Shown here one piece after another: positions 46,608-56,761 of a DNA stretch of 64,000 nt. Source of the stretch: Agaribacillus aureus. Its GTDB lineage: Bacteria > Bacteroidota > Bacteroidia > Cytophagales > Cyclobacteriaceae. The notes below the pieces were generated by a model. That model saw only the letters and a program-made list of their open reading frames with translations, searched no databases and had not been told where the DNA came from. The stretch covers positions 868,001 through 932,000 of the forward strand of contig JAUJEB010000001.1 in assembly GCA_030442055.1 (NCBI GenBank), in the 5' to 3' direction. The position numbers and the translations under genes were made by a program. Positions within the stretch are counted from its first letter, which is position 1. Every line of letters starts with the position of its first letter.

Positions 46608-47921
46608 TTATTTTTTCCATTGGTTCCCATAATCGAAAACCAAGTTGCAAAATGCTCTCAAGCCCAACAGCATCCCGGCGTCTTCTACATAAAAATCCGG
46701 TGTATGGTGTGGAGCGGCTTCTGTACTTTTTTTGCCTTTCGGCATGCCGCCGATAAAAAAATAAAGACCCGGAATTTTTTCCTGAAAAAATGAAAAATCC
46801 TCGGCGCCTGTAATCGCATCCATGTAAATCAGGTTCTGCTTGCCGGCTACCCGTTCAAAAGTCGCTTCCATATTAGCCGTGAGTCCGGGATCATTGTAGG
46901 TAATGGGATAACCTGGATTGATGGTAACCTCAGCTTCGGCACCGGAACTTTCGGCTATCTTCGTCGCCGTGTGGATGATCTTTTCATGAATAACCTTGCG
47001 CATGTCGTAATCCAGGGTTCTGATTGTTCCAATCAATTCCACCTGCTCTGGAATAATATTATTTCTTACCCCACCGTGAATGCTTCCCACTGAAATAACT
47101 GCAGCTGCCTTGGTGAGTTCCATTTGCCTGCTGACAATGGTTTGCAAGCCATTGATGATCTGTGCAGAAGCCATGACGGGGTCAACACCGGTCCACGGTG
47201 TAGATCCATGCGTTTGCTTGCCCTTTACCACAATTTTAAATGAATTCATTGCCGCCATAATGCCTTTTGAGCGATATTTCAGCTTTCCAACCTCAGTCCT
47301 GGAGTTAATGTGCAAGCCAAATATAACCTCCACTTTTGGGTCATCCAGCACACCTTCTCTGATCATAAGATCGGCGCCCCCCTCTTCGCCTTCAGGTGCT
47401 CCTTCCTCAGCGGGTTGGAAAATAAATACGACAGTTCCTTTTAAGGTCGTCTTGAGCTTTGACAATACTTCTGCAGTACCCATTAGAATGGCAACGTGTG
47501 TATCATGGCCACAGGCATGCATAACGCCTACCTCCTGCCCCCTGAATTGTGCTTTCTCCCTGGATGCAAAGCTGATGTTTACCCTTTCCGTTACCGGTAA
47601 CGCATCCATATCTGCCCTCAATCCAATCACCGGCCCGGGTTTGCCGCCCCGCAAGACTCCTACCACACCGGTGTGGGCTATTCCGGTTTTCACTTCAAGC
47701 CCCAGCTCCTCTAAATGCGCGGCAATTTTGGCGGCAGTTTTGAATTCACGGTTAGATAATTCAGGATATTGATGAAAGTGATGGCGCCACTCAATTACTT
47801 TGAGTTCGACTGCGCGGCTTAATTGATCTATCTTTGAATACACTGACTTCTGGGCAAAAACGCAGGGGCTAAGTATGCAGGTCCAGAAAATAAGGAAGGT
47901 AAGCGCGAAATAGTTCTTCAT
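46608..47921 (-). CDS. exported M20-family amidohydrolase
   Basis: This 437-aa protein has a signal peptide up to CVFAQ. M20D motifs are VIGLRADMDALPV, VMHACGHDTHVAILMG (metal Cys/His), FQPAEEGAPEGEEGGADLMI and ITGAEDFSFFQEKIPG. The family includes hippurate, indole-acetyl-amino-acid and N-acyl-amino-acid hydrolases that use two metal ions. The signal peptide places it in the periplasm, where it may release amino acids from N-acyl or amide forms. The gene is monocistronic. Confidence 0.93.
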   Translation of the reverse strand: MKNYFALTFLIFWTCILSPCVFAQKSVYSKIDQLSRAVELKVIEWRHHFHQYPELSNREFKTAAKIAAHLEELGLEVKTGIAHTGVVGVLRGGKPGPVIGLRADMDALPVTERVNISFASREKAQFRGQEVGVMHACGHDTHVAILMGTAEVLSKLKTTLKGTVVFIFQPAEEGAPEGEEGGADLMIREGVLDDPKVEVIFGLHINSRTEVGKLKYRSKGIMAAMNSFKIVVKGKQTHGSTPWTGVDPVMASAQIINGLQTIVSRQMELTKAAAVISVGSIHGGVRNNIIPEQVELIGTIRTLDYDMRKVIHEKIIHTATKIAESSGAEAEVTINPGYPITYNDPGLTANMEATFERVAGKQNLIYMDAITGAEDFSFFQEKIPGLYFFIGGMPKGKKSTEAAPHHTPDFYVEDAGMLLGLRAFCNLVFDYGNQWKK

Positions 47922-48113
47922 AATTTGAGGGTATTTGTTAACCTCAAATTAAAAAAATAAAACAAAAATGTAAGCTTTCGGATAAGAATTAAGGTCGTAA
48001 TCTTCCATTAAAGCAATAACAAGCTGTAATAAAAGACGAGATCAGGAATTGTGCATGAACGGTAGCTATCTCAATAACCAAACAATTTATGTCCGGCAAA
48101 CCAGCTAATTTAT

Positions 48114-48473
48114 TCAATTGGCGTCCTTGGAAAATTGAAAGTTGAGCCACTTATCGTAAAAATCTACCTGGCCATTCTTTCTGATAAGTAATACTCTTTT
48201 ATTGGCATTAACCTTTTCGATATTGGTAAAGTGGTTGGTACTTAGTAAATGAAAGCTACTATCATAGACTTCAATGACTCCATCTTTTTTATGCACCACA
48301 ATAAACTTATCACCTAATACAATATCAATAATGTCGCTTAAATCTGTTATTTTATTTGTCTTCAACGCTTTCACAATTTTAGATATATGATTTGATACGG
48401 TATTTCCAAATGATATGCCAACTGCATTTTCTTCGTTAATCCGGGCAAAACGAGCATTTTTTGTGCCAATCAA
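48114..48473 (-). CDS. hypothetical protein, possible 5'-truncated gene
   Basis: The 119-codon frame has no internal ATG and would start at a TTG (48473). It reads like real protein: SDIIDIVLGDKFIVVHKKDG, VIEVYDSSFHLLSTNHF, RVLLIRKNGQVDFYDKWLN, a pair of beta-type repeats similar to WD or propeller edges. The lack of a good start suggests either a rare start or a fragment of a longer gene. The family is not recognised. Confidence 0.4.
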   Translation of the reverse strand: MIGTKNARFARINEENAVGISFGNTVSNHISKIVKALKTNKITDLSDIIDIVLGDKFIVVHKKDGVIEVYDSSFHLLSTNHFTNIEKVNANKRVLLIRKNGQVDFYDKWLNFQFSKDAN

Positions 48474-48571
48474 CTAAAAATCTGTTCCAAAATGGGATTC
48501 AACTCCCAATTTGGTTATCTTAATGTTAAATAAATCGTATATTATATTATGTTTCACAAGATAACTACCGT

Positions 48572-48826
48572 ATGATATCAATTGGTGCCTTTAACAAACT
48601 TTCGAAATTCCAGCAATGTGTCTTAATCTGGCAGGAGGGCACATTTATATCCAACAGGTTTGATCACAATGGCTATCGCATCAATTTATATTATACAGGA
48701 AGTTTTTATGCCGAGGTGTGGTACAACGGCAACCAACAGAAGGTCGGGTCTATCAGAACATTCAGCACCTTGTCGAAACTACAGCCTTATCTGGATAAAA
48801 TAGATATTGAGGATATCTATCATTAG
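48572..48826 (+). CDS. small conserved hypothetical protein, 84 aa
   Basis: MISIGAFNKLSKFQQCVLIW is followed by QEGTFISNRFDHNGYRINLY, then FYAEVWYNGNQQKVGSIRTF and a C-terminal LQPYLDKIDIEDIYH. Small soluble Bacteroidota proteins of this pattern are familiar but have no assigned function. It is divergent from the frame 48114-48473 and convergent with the permease gene. Confidence 0.7.
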   Translation: MISIGAFNKLSKFQQCVLIWQEGTFISNRFDHNGYRINLYYTGSFYAEVWYNGNQQKVGSIRTFSTLSKLQPYLDKIDIEDIYH

Positions 48827-48877
48827 TTAGTCGTAGATTTAAGCCTTAATAGTACGAAAATGATATTTATTTTCGGC

Positions 48878-51274
48878 CTACTCAGTTCTAAGGGTTTCTG
48901 CAGGGTTAATGTTACTGGTTTTAAATGCGCGATAACTAATTGTCAGTATAGCGATTATCAGCGTTATGATACCCGCCAATAAAAAATTACCAGCTCCAAG
49001 ATCTATTTTATAAGTAAAAAATCCCAGCCATTTCTCCATAAGTAAATAAGCAATAGGTGTAGCAATCATAAAAGCTATCATTACCTGGCTGGCAAATCCT
49101 TTAATTAATAGCAATAACAGATTGGTAACGGAGGCACCAAGCACTTTGCGAAGACCAATTTCCTTGGTTCTTCTTTGGATCACATAAGATGCCAACCCAA
49201 AAAGCCCCAGGCAGGCAATAAAAATTGTCAAGCCGGCACCGATTGTAAAAAGTCGCGCTGCCCTGAGGTCGTTCTTATAAAAATTTGCCAGCTGATTTTC
49301 CAGAAAGTGATATTCCATAGGGGTGGAATTGTCAAACTTCTCGTGAATTTTTTTGATATCGGCGATGGTCTTAGGCATGTTTTGAGCACTGATCTTTATG
49401 GAAAAATAGTCAATGTAGTTAAACGGATTTGTGCGGTATCCCATGATCAGGGGTGAAATTTTTTGGTGCAGCGATTGAAAATGGAAATCTTTCACAACGC
49501 CAATTACCTTAAACCCATTAGGTCTGCCATCTATGTGAAATTCCTGGCCTATCGGATTTTCCCAACCCATCATCTTGACCGCCATTTCATTTAATAAAAC
49601 ATTGGAGGAATCGGCTCCTTCATTGCCGGAAAAATTCCTGCCTGCCAACAATTCCATATCATAGGTTGCCAACATATCTTCATCAAAGCCCATCAGATAA
49701 GATTGAATGGAGTCATCCGGTGTCAGGTTACCTCCCTTGACGTATACTTCCTGAATGTTTTTCCATTCGCCGGGTACGCGGGAAGAAATAGCTACTGCCT
49801 TCACCCCCGGCACCTTCAAAATCTCAGATTTCATAGCATGGGAACTTCTCCTGACGTTGCCATTGTTAATATCTACCACCAGCATTTTATCAAAGTCGAA
49901 GCCCATTTTCTTGTTTCTGATAAAATCCATTTGGTGACTTACCACCACCGTAGAGACAATCATAATAACAGATAAGGTAAATTGGACAATGACCAATAAC
50001 TGCCTTAGCTTTAAATTTCCGACGGAGGTTTTAATCTCGCCTTTCAGGGTATCGGCCGGTTTGAGCTTCGAAAGATAAAATGCCGGAAAACTGCCGGAAA
50101 CCAGGCCAATGACAACGGCAATGGAAAATAACCACCACAAATTCCTCCCCGACAACTCATCACTAAAGACCAGGGACTTTCCCGAGAGATCGTTAAACAG
50201 CGGCATTAATAAATCGGTGAGACCTACCGAAAGTACAAATGCTATAAACGTTATGATCATTGATTCGGCAAGAAACTGTATGATTAAGTGGCTTCTTCCC
50301 GCACCGGACACCTTCCTTAGGCCAATTTCCTTGGCCCGTTGCATGGATTTGGCGGTTGCGAGATTGATGTAATTGATACAGGCGATTAACAATATGAATA
50401 CACCTATAGCCAAAAAAATGTATATATAATAATAATCCCCTTTTACCCCCGAAATTCCGGCCTCGATATTTTCAGAATTAAGATAAATCTCCCTTAGCGG
50501 CTGAAGTTGCAAGCCGATTTTGTGAGGATTATCCGGCAGATAGCGATCAATAAACGCTGGGATTTCGGATTCGACATCCTCAATCCTATTCTGCTCATCT
50601 AACAATATGTAAGTGAAAGCACCGTAATCCTCCCAGGATTGGTCAGCGGCGTCCCATCCCTTGAAAAAGGTATTCCTGGAAAGTAAAATACCAAACTGAA
50701 TGTGTGATCTGTCTGAACTGGGATTGACAACCCCGGAAATTTTGACTGGTTCCAGGGCATTAAAATCTAAAACCCTGCCAAGCGCTTTTTGATTACCAAA
50801 ATATTTTTCAGCCAGTTCTTTGGTAATTACAGCCTGATTAGGGGCATCAAGGGCAGTTTCCGGAGAGCCTTCCAGAAATTCAAAATCAAACAGCTCAAAA
50901 AATGACGGATCACCCACTAACCAATTTCTTTCGCTGATACGCTGGCCTTTCCAGGTGATGTCAATATGCCCCCAAGGCTGGCGGACCTTGGTTTGGCCGA
51001 TGACCTCCGGATAATCCTCCACCAGGGTGGGGCCTACCGCATGCAGTGTTTGTCCGTAATACCTGACCGGATCCACTGCGTTGACCGAGGTTACCACCCT
51101 GTATATGCGATCGCCCTTTTGATGAAAATTATCGTACGACAATTCATTATTGACAAACATGAATATCAGGCAGGCACTGGTAATACCGATCGTTAAACCA
51201 ATAATATTGATGCTGGTGTACAGCTTATGCCTGAGCATGTTTCTGAAGGCGATTTTTAGATAATTTTTAACCAT
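48878..51274 (-). CDS. FtsX/MacB-type ABC transporter permease, copy 2 of pair
   Basis: This 798-aa permease has an N-terminal helix (LYTSINIIGLTIGITSACLI), a MacB-type periplasmic domain (about 45-280), and three helices with the FtsX motif AKSMQRAKEIGLRKVSGAGR. A second periplasmic domain (about 440-660) and three more helices follow with YVIQRRTKEIGLRKVLGASV. This duplicated layout lacks an ATPase; the partner ATPase must be elsewhere. It is 33 bases downstream of the paralogue 51308-53746, so the pair is one operon. Such pairs next to NtrC-type systems are common in Cytophagia. The substrate is unknown. Confidence 0.93.
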   Translation of the reverse strand: MVKNYLKIAFRNMLRHKLYTSINIIGLTIGITSACLIFMFVNNELSYDNFHQKGDRIYRVVTSVNAVDPVRYYGQTLHAVGPTLVEDYPEVIGQTKVRQPWGHIDITWKGQRISERNWLVGDPSFFELFDFEFLEGSPETALDAPNQAVITKELAEKYFGNQKALGRVLDFNALEPVKISGVVNPSSDRSHIQFGILLSRNTFFKGWDAADQSWEDYGAFTYILLDEQNRIEDVESEIPAFIDRYLPDNPHKIGLQLQPLREIYLNSENIEAGISGVKGDYYYIYIFLAIGVFILLIACINYINLATAKSMQRAKEIGLRKVSGAGRSHLIIQFLAESMIITFIAFVLSVGLTDLLMPLFNDLSGKSLVFSDELSGRNLWWLFSIAVVIGLVSGSFPAFYLSKLKPADTLKGEIKTSVGNLKLRQLLVIVQFTLSVIMIVSTVVVSHQMDFIRNKKMGFDFDKMLVVDINNGNVRRSSHAMKSEILKVPGVKAVAISSRVPGEWKNIQEVYVKGGNLTPDDSIQSYLMGFDEDMLATYDMELLAGRNFSGNEGADSSNVLLNEMAVKMMGWENPIGQEFHIDGRPNGFKVIGVVKDFHFQSLHQKISPLIMGYRTNPFNYIDYFSIKISAQNMPKTIADIKKIHEKFDNSTPMEYHFLENQLANFYKNDLRAARLFTIGAGLTIFIACLGLFGLASYVIQRRTKEIGLRKVLGASVTNLLLLLIKGFASQVMIAFMIATPIAYLLMEKWLGFFTYKIDLGAGNFLLAGIITLIIAILTISYRAFKTSNINPAETLRTE

Positions 51275-51307
51275 TTGCGTATTGAAGTTAAAGTAGGTGG
51301 TAAACAG

Positions 51308-53746
51308 CTATTCATTTCTTAAGGAATCTACCGGATTGGCCATAGAAGCCCTGACAGCATGAAAACTAACTGTTATTTGGGTGATGATTAACGCCATCAG
51401 TCCGGCCAAAGCAAAAACCCAGAAACTGATATCAATTCTGTAGCTAAAATTCTCCAACCATTTCCTCATGGCGAAATAGGAAACCGGTATGGATAATATA
51501 AAGGCAATTAAGGTTAGCTTACCGAAATCCCTGGATAACAACCTCAATATTTGCGTTGAGGTAGCGCCCATTATTTTCCGTATACCAATTTCTTTGACTC
51601 GTTGTTCGGCTGAGTAAAGCGACAGACCATATAACCCGAGACAGGAAATTAAAATAGCCAGTACCGTAAAATAGGTTATGATCGCCGAGGTGGATCGATC
51701 CTCATCATATTGTTTTTGAATGTGATCGTCCAGAAACCAGTATTCAAAAGGGGTTTGGCTGTTGGTTGCCTGCCAGGTATCTTGTAAGGACGCAACTATT
51801 TCACTGGTCCTGGCAGATCCGGCTTCAATGATAATAGCGTTGTACGTAGCCTGAGGCAGGACACCTAAAGCCAACGGCATAATATCCTCGTGTAATGACA
51901 GGTGATGGAAATTCTCAATCACACCGATAATCTCCTGTTTAAAAACTGAATCTTCCCAATTAAAATTAACGATTTGGCCCACGACATTCTCCAGGTTGAA
52001 ACCCAGACTTTCCACAGCCTTGCGATTGATAATGATTTTGCTTTGGCTTTCAACCTTTCGATTGTCGGTAAACCTGCGTCCGGCAATTAAATCCATGTCC
52101 ATCATTTTCAGAAAACCGTGGTCAATATAGTTGTATTTCGTCAACACACCATTTTCTGAATTGGAGCCCTTGGGATACAGAATCATATCATCTAAAATCG
52201 TGCTTCCCGGAATCGCGTCAACACCGCAGGCGTTGGTAACAAAAGACTTTTCCCGGATGCTTTCAACTAAAATTTTATAATTTTGCCGGGCCTCACTATT
52301 CCGCAGTGGGATGACGACTTTAGATTTGGCATTGAATCCCAAATCTTTATTTTCCAGGTAAGACAGTTGCTGGTTGATCAATACCACCATACCCACCAGT
52401 GTTATTGAAATGACAAATTGAAAAATGACCAGGTGCTTTCTGAAAAAATCATTGGACCTTGTCAATTTCCTGCCGGCTTTTAAGACGGAAGCCGGCTGAA
52501 AAGAGGATAGATAGAAAGCCGGATAGCTTCCCGACAATATACCGGTTACAAAAGTCGTGATCAGTAGGATAGTAAGGAAAAAAGGTAAGTTAGCACCACC
52601 AAAACTCAGTGATCTTTGGGTGAGAGTATTAAACAGCGGCAATAATAATTCCACCCAGAGCACGCTGAAAATGATGGCAATCAAAACCAGGATAACCGAT
52701 TCCCCGAGGAATTGCCCAATCAACCCTTTTCTTTCAGCACCCATCACTTTTCTTATTCCCACCTCGTTGCTGCGCTTATTCGCATTGGCAGTCGCCAAAT
52801 TCATAAAATTTATACAAGCAATCACCAAAATAAAGATAGCGATGGTGGAGAGCATATAGATATTTCCGATATTTCCATTGACACCCAGGTCGATGAAATC
52901 AAAATCAGATCTCAGGTGAATATCTGCAAGTCTTTGCAACCGGTGCTTTTTATGCAATCCCAACACTTTCATTTCCTGGGCGCCGTTTTCCAGCAAGATT
53001 TCATTAATCTGCCTCTCTACGCCATCAACATCGCTTCCAGGCATTAACCGGAGATAGGCAAAAAACAAATTGTTGCCCACCCAATTGGTCAGTGTATTAT
53101 CGACGGGCCTACCCCATCCATCACCGTGCATCGATAATAGAAAGTTGATTTTTAAATGTGATTTTTTATTGGATCCCTTAATCACACCGGTGACTTTGTA
53201 AGGCATCGGTGAGCGACCGGTTTCGATTTCAATGATCTTCCCCAAAGCCTCTTCAGCGCCAAACAACTTGCTTTTCAAGGCCTGACTTATCACCACGGCA
53301 TTAGATTCTTTCAAAGCATACCGCACATTTCCCTCAGTAAGCTGATAATCAAAAACTTTGAAAAAAGTGGAATCAACCATATAACCGTTGGTTTCATAAA
53401 ACTTATTGTCTTTGAACTTTATCAGGCTTTGTTCTGCGCCAGGCGGTGTAAATATTCGCGTTACAACACCAATTTCCGGGATTCTGTTTTTGACGCCCCA
53501 CGCCAGAGGACCTGAGCAGGAAGCAAGCCTAAATTCCTTTCCCGTATCATTTTTCATAAAGGAGGTTACGCGATAAATATCTTCGGCTTTGTTGAAATGT
53601 TTGTCGTAGCTCAACTCCTCCTGAATATAGAGGGCCAGCAAAAGGCAACAGGCCACACCAACGGAGAGTCCAAAGATATTAATGATGGTAAACAACTTGT
53701 TTCGTTGAATATTCCGGATACTGATTTTAATATAATTCCTGATCAT
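51308..53746 (-). CDS. FtsX/MacB-type ABC transporter permease, copy 1 of pair
   Basis: This 812-aa paralogue of the next gene has the same layout: helix LFTIINIFGLSVGVACCLLL, a periplasmic domain, TANANKRSNEVGIRKVMGAE, a second domain, and AEQRVKEIGIRKIMGATSTQ near the C-terminus. It is the first gene of the pair and reads away from the NtrC-type regulator. A near-consensus sigma-54 promoter lies 25-40 bases before its ATG, so the regulator at 53978 probably activates it. Confidence 0.93.
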   Translation of the reverse strand: MIRNYIKISIRNIQRNKLFTIINIFGLSVGVACCLLLALYIQEELSYDKHFNKAEDIYRVTSFMKNDTGKEFRLASCSGPLAWGVKNRIPEIGVVTRIFTPPGAEQSLIKFKDNKFYETNGYMVDSTFFKVFDYQLTEGNVRYALKESNAVVISQALKSKLFGAEEALGKIIEIETGRSPMPYKVTGVIKGSNKKSHLKINFLLSMHGDGWGRPVDNTLTNWVGNNLFFAYLRLMPGSDVDGVERQINEILLENGAQEMKVLGLHKKHRLQRLADIHLRSDFDFIDLGVNGNIGNIYMLSTIAIFILVIACINFMNLATANANKRSNEVGIRKVMGAERKGLIGQFLGESVILVLIAIIFSVLWVELLLPLFNTLTQRSLSFGGANLPFFLTILLITTFVTGILSGSYPAFYLSSFQPASVLKAGRKLTRSNDFFRKHLVIFQFVISITLVGMVVLINQQLSYLENKDLGFNAKSKVVIPLRNSEARQNYKILVESIREKSFVTNACGVDAIPGSTILDDMILYPKGSNSENGVLTKYNYIDHGFLKMMDMDLIAGRRFTDNRKVESQSKIIINRKAVESLGFNLENVVGQIVNFNWEDSVFKQEIIGVIENFHHLSLHEDIMPLALGVLPQATYNAIIIEAGSARTSEIVASLQDTWQATNSQTPFEYWFLDDHIQKQYDEDRSTSAIITYFTVLAILISCLGLYGLSLYSAEQRVKEIGIRKIMGATSTQILRLLSRDFGKLTLIAFILSIPVSYFAMRKWLENFSYRIDISFWVFALAGLMALIITQITVSFHAVRASMANPVDSLRNE

Positions 53747-53770
53747 TTGATAAACATTTCCCGTTGAAAG

Positions 53771-53786
53771 TCAATTCACATGCCAC
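53771..53786 (-). promoter_or_regulatory. candidate sigma-54 promoter of the permease pair
   Basis: On the minus strand the sequence is TGGCATG-TGAA-TTGAC. The sigma-54 consensus is TGGCACG-N4-TTGCW, so the -24 block has one change, the spacer is exact and the -12 block has A in place of C. The ATG is 25 bases downstream. The adjacent regulator has the AAA+ domain that sigma-54 requires. Confidence 0.6.
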
Positions 53787-53977
53787 GATATTAATTATCT
53801 GATTATCAGTAAATTAAATATGATTTCTTTATTTATTTGGATATCAACTGACCATTTTTAAAACGTCAGGTGTCCATTCATGGGCACTTGTTGTGGATTT
53901 GTTGACTAATCTTAATACATTTAAATCAATTTATAACAAGCGTAGTTTGTGAGATTGTGGATGTTTAAAAAAACGGG

Positions 53978-55357
53978 ATGTCTATGAGTAAAATTCCGGG
54001 AAAAGTACTAATCATTGATGACGACCAATACGTGGCCATTTCACTAAAAATGCTATTGGAGGAGCATTTTAAAACGGTCATTACCGAAAAAAATCCCAAA
54101 AAAATACCTTTTCTGCTAAATCAAAGCAATTACGATGTCATTATCCTCGACATGAATTTTCAGCAGGGCGCTACCAGTGGAGAAGAGGGATTAAAATGGC
54201 TCAGGACTATTAAACAATCGCCCAATACTGCCAACGTTATTCTGATCACTGCCTACGGCGATGTGCGTGTTGCCGTGCAAGCCATTAAAGAAGGAGCATT
54301 GGATTTTGTCACAAAACCATGGCAGAACGAAAAATTGTTGGCTACGGTCATTGCCGCTTACAAATTGAGCCATGAAAAAAAGCGGGTTGAACAGTTAGAA
54401 TCTCAGCAAAAGATAATTACTTCCAGCATTGACCATCAATTTTCAAACATCATCGGGCAATCCGAGGCGATGGTCAGTGTTTTCAAAACCATCCAAAAAG
54501 TGGCCCAAACCAATGCCAATGTATTGATCCTGGGTGAAAATGGCACCGGAAAGGAAATGGTTGCCCGGGCAATTCATCGTCAATCTGATCGTCACCAGGA
54601 AATATTTATCGGGGTCGACATGGGTGCCATTGCTGAGAATTTATTTGAAAGCGAATTATTTGGTCATAAAAAAGGCGCATTTACCGACGCCAAAGAGGAT
54701 CGGATTGGCCGCTTTGAAGCAGCAAACCGGGGAACCTTGTTTCTGGATGAGATTGGAAACTTATCGCTTAACCTTCAGGCCAAGCTCCTATCGGTCCTTC
54801 AAAGCCAGGTTGTTACTAAAGTAGGTAGCAATGAAGCTATTCCCGTTGATGCACGGGTGATTTGTGCAACCAATAGTAATATCTACAAAATGGTAAAATC
54901 GCAAACTTTCAGAGAAGACCTTTTGTATCGTATCAATACAGTTGAAATTACATTGCCACCATTGCGGGAGCGCGTAGATGATATTCCGCTGTTGTCAGCT
55001 CATTTTCTAGACAATTATTGCAAAAAATATCAAAAGCCAAAGCTAAAAATCCCGGGACACGTCGTAAAAAGGCTACAGAGATATCGCTGGCCCGGCAATA
55101 TCCGTGAATTACAACATGCATTGGAAAGAGCTGTAATCATGTGCGAAGGAGACACCTTACAGGCGGAGGATTTCACCTTTCTCGATAAAGAAAGTGATGA
55201 GGAGCTGAAAGTAGAACATTATAATCTGGACAACCTGGAAGCCTGGGCCATTAAAAATGCTATCAAAAAACATCATGGAAACATAAGTCACGCGGCACAG
55301 GAATTAGGCCTTTCCCGGGGCGCGCTTTACCGCAGAATGGAAAAATATGATCTATAA
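53978..55357 (+). CDS. sigma-54-dependent response regulator (NtrC type)
   Basis: This 459-aa protein has a receiver (about 8-125) with DDD at 14-16 and phosphoacceptor Asp58 in VIILDMNFQQG. The AAA+ domain (about 155-390) has Walker A LGENGTGKE, the sigma-54 contact loop GAFTDA (the usual GAFTGA with G to D, seen in other Bacteroidota), Walker B GTLFLDEIGNL and the R-finger region. A Fis-type HTH (HHGNISHAAQELGLSRGALY) ends the protein. It overlaps the kinase gene by 11 bases and is divergent from the permease pair, its likely target. Confidence 0.94.
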   Translation: MSMSKIPGKVLIIDDDQYVAISLKMLLEEHFKTVITEKNPKKIPFLLNQSNYDVIILDMNFQQGATSGEEGLKWLRTIKQSPNTANVILITAYGDVRVAVQAIKEGALDFVTKPWQNEKLLATVIAAYKLSHEKKRVEQLESQQKIITSSIDHQFSNIIGQSEAMVSVFKTIQKVAQTNANVLILGENGTGKEMVARAIHRQSDRHQEIFIGVDMGAIAENLFESELFGHKKGAFTDAKEDRIGRFEAANRGTLFLDEIGNLSLNLQAKLLSVLQSQVVTKVGSNEAIPVDARVICATNSNIYKMVKSQTFREDLLYRINTVEITLPPLRERVDDIPLLSAHFLDNYCKKYQKPKLKIPGHVVKRLQRYRWPGNIRELQHALERAVIMCEGDTLQAEDFTFLDKESDEELKVEHYNLDNLEAWAIKNAIKKHHGNISHAAQELGLSRGALYRRMEKYDL

Positions 55358-56693
55358 AAACTTTAAGGTTAATGTAGTTTTGCGGGTATTGCTTATTTGC
55401 ATATTCATTGGCCTGCTGATGTATTTTCTCCTGGTCGATGAGAGATACCTTCGCAGTGTTTATCTAGCTGTATTTCTGATTTTATCCGTTCTTGAATTAT
55501 TTTGGTATATCGATAAGTCTAATCGCGATTTTTCCTCCTTTTTACTGGCCTTGTTACAAAACGACTTTTCCACCACTTTTTCAGGTAAAAGTAAGGGAAG
55601 ATCTTTTGCCAGGCTTTATGATGCCTATAATCAGATAACCCAAAAATTTAAAGATATCAACGCCGACAAGGAATTGCAGCATCAGTATTTATTGATGCTG
55701 ATAAAGCACATAAACATCGGCATCATCAGCTTTGATGAAAAGGGTCATGTTCTCCTGATCAATAACGCGTTCAAGGAAATCGTAGATAAGCCATTTATTA
55801 ACAATATCAAAGTATTGGAAAGGGTCAGTCCTGTATTGTATCACGCTATTAATGATATTCAACCCGGCCGACAGCAGCTGGTGAAACTGGCTTTACACCA
55901 TAAAATCAAAGAATTTGCCGTAGAGGCTTCGGAGTTCAAGGTAGGATCCTCTGCCTATAAACTGGTATCTCTGCAAAACATAGCCCATCAGTTGGATGAA
56001 AATGAAACAATGGCCTGGCAAAAGCTCATTCGGGTACTAACACATGAAATCATGAATTCTGTGACTCCCATCACTTCGCTTACGGATACTTTGCATCACA
56101 TCGTCAGGCAAAAACTGGAAAAAAACGAAGTCATAGATGCATTGACATTGGAAAAAGTTAATAATGGACTCATGGTAATTAATGACCGCAGCAAAGGTTT
56201 GGTTAATTTTACGGAAGCCTACAAAAATTTAACCCGGATTCCTGCGCCAGCTTTCAAAAAAGTGAGTGTTTCAAATCTCCAACAGCAACTATCGTTGTTA
56301 TTTAAACCTAAGCTTGCCGAATCAAATATCAACTTTGAAGTAACCGAGGTAGATACCACGCCAGAGATATTGGCTGATCCCGAATTATTGTCACAGGTAT
56401 TGATCAACCTGCTAAAAAACGCTATGGAAGCTGTTGCTAATCAGAAAAACCCTTTAATCTCGATAAGCACCCAAAGCCACGGGGAAAAAAGCGTTGTCAT
56501 TAAAGTCAGGGATAATGGTCCGGGAATCCCGCCGGAAATTCTGGAAAATATATTTATACCTTTTTTCACCACCAAAGAAGGTGGATCCGGAATTGGCTTA
56601 AGCGTTTGCCGGCAAATCATTCAACTTCACAAGGGTGTGTTGACCGTCGATACAAAGCCCGGCGTAGGGACGGTTTTCACAATTATGATTTAA
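55347..56693 (+). CDS. membrane histidine kinase, partner of NtrC-type regulator
   Basis: This 448-aa kinase has two N-terminal helices ([19 protein letters not shown] and [20 protein letters not shown]) with only a short loop between, so it probably senses within the membrane or the cytoplasm. A PAS-like domain follows (about 120-215, [20 protein letters not shown]). The H-box is [19 protein letters not shown], with N-box [12 protein letters not shown]1 [16 protein letters not shown] and G2 [11 protein letters not shown]. The gene overlaps the regulator gene's end and should phosphorylate that protein. Confidence 0.93.
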   Translation: MIYKNFKVNVVLRVLLICIFIGLLMYFLLVDERYLRSVYLAVFLILSVLELFWYIDKSNRDFSSFLLALLQNDFSTTFSGKSKGRSFARLYDAYNQITQKFKDINADKELQHQYLLMLIKHINIGIISFDEKGHVLLINNAFKEIVDKPFINNIKVLERVSPVLYHAINDIQPGRQQLVKLALHHKIKEFAVEASEFKVGSSAYKLVSLQNIAHQLDENETMAWQKLIRVLTHEIMNSVTPITSLTDTLHHIVRQKLEKNEVIDALTLEKVNNGLMVINDRSKGLVNFTEAYKNLTRIPAPAFKKVSVSNLQQQLSLLFKPKLAESNINFEVTEVDTTPEILADPELLSQVLINLLKNAMEAVANQKNPLISISTQSHGEKSVVIKVRDNGPGIPPEILENIFIPFFTTKEGGSGIGLSVCRQIIQLHKGVLTVDTKPGVGTVFTIMI

Positions 56694-56761
56694 TCATGCC
56701 GAAAGCGGGTAATATCCTGAGATATTGATATTATTGCAAATATTTTGCTTTTCACCGCACT

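Noticed and set aside
47080-47772. 230-codon plus-strand frame
   Set aside because: It is antisense to the M20 amidohydrolase; composition is Ser/Pro/Thr-rich as expected for a shadow frame.
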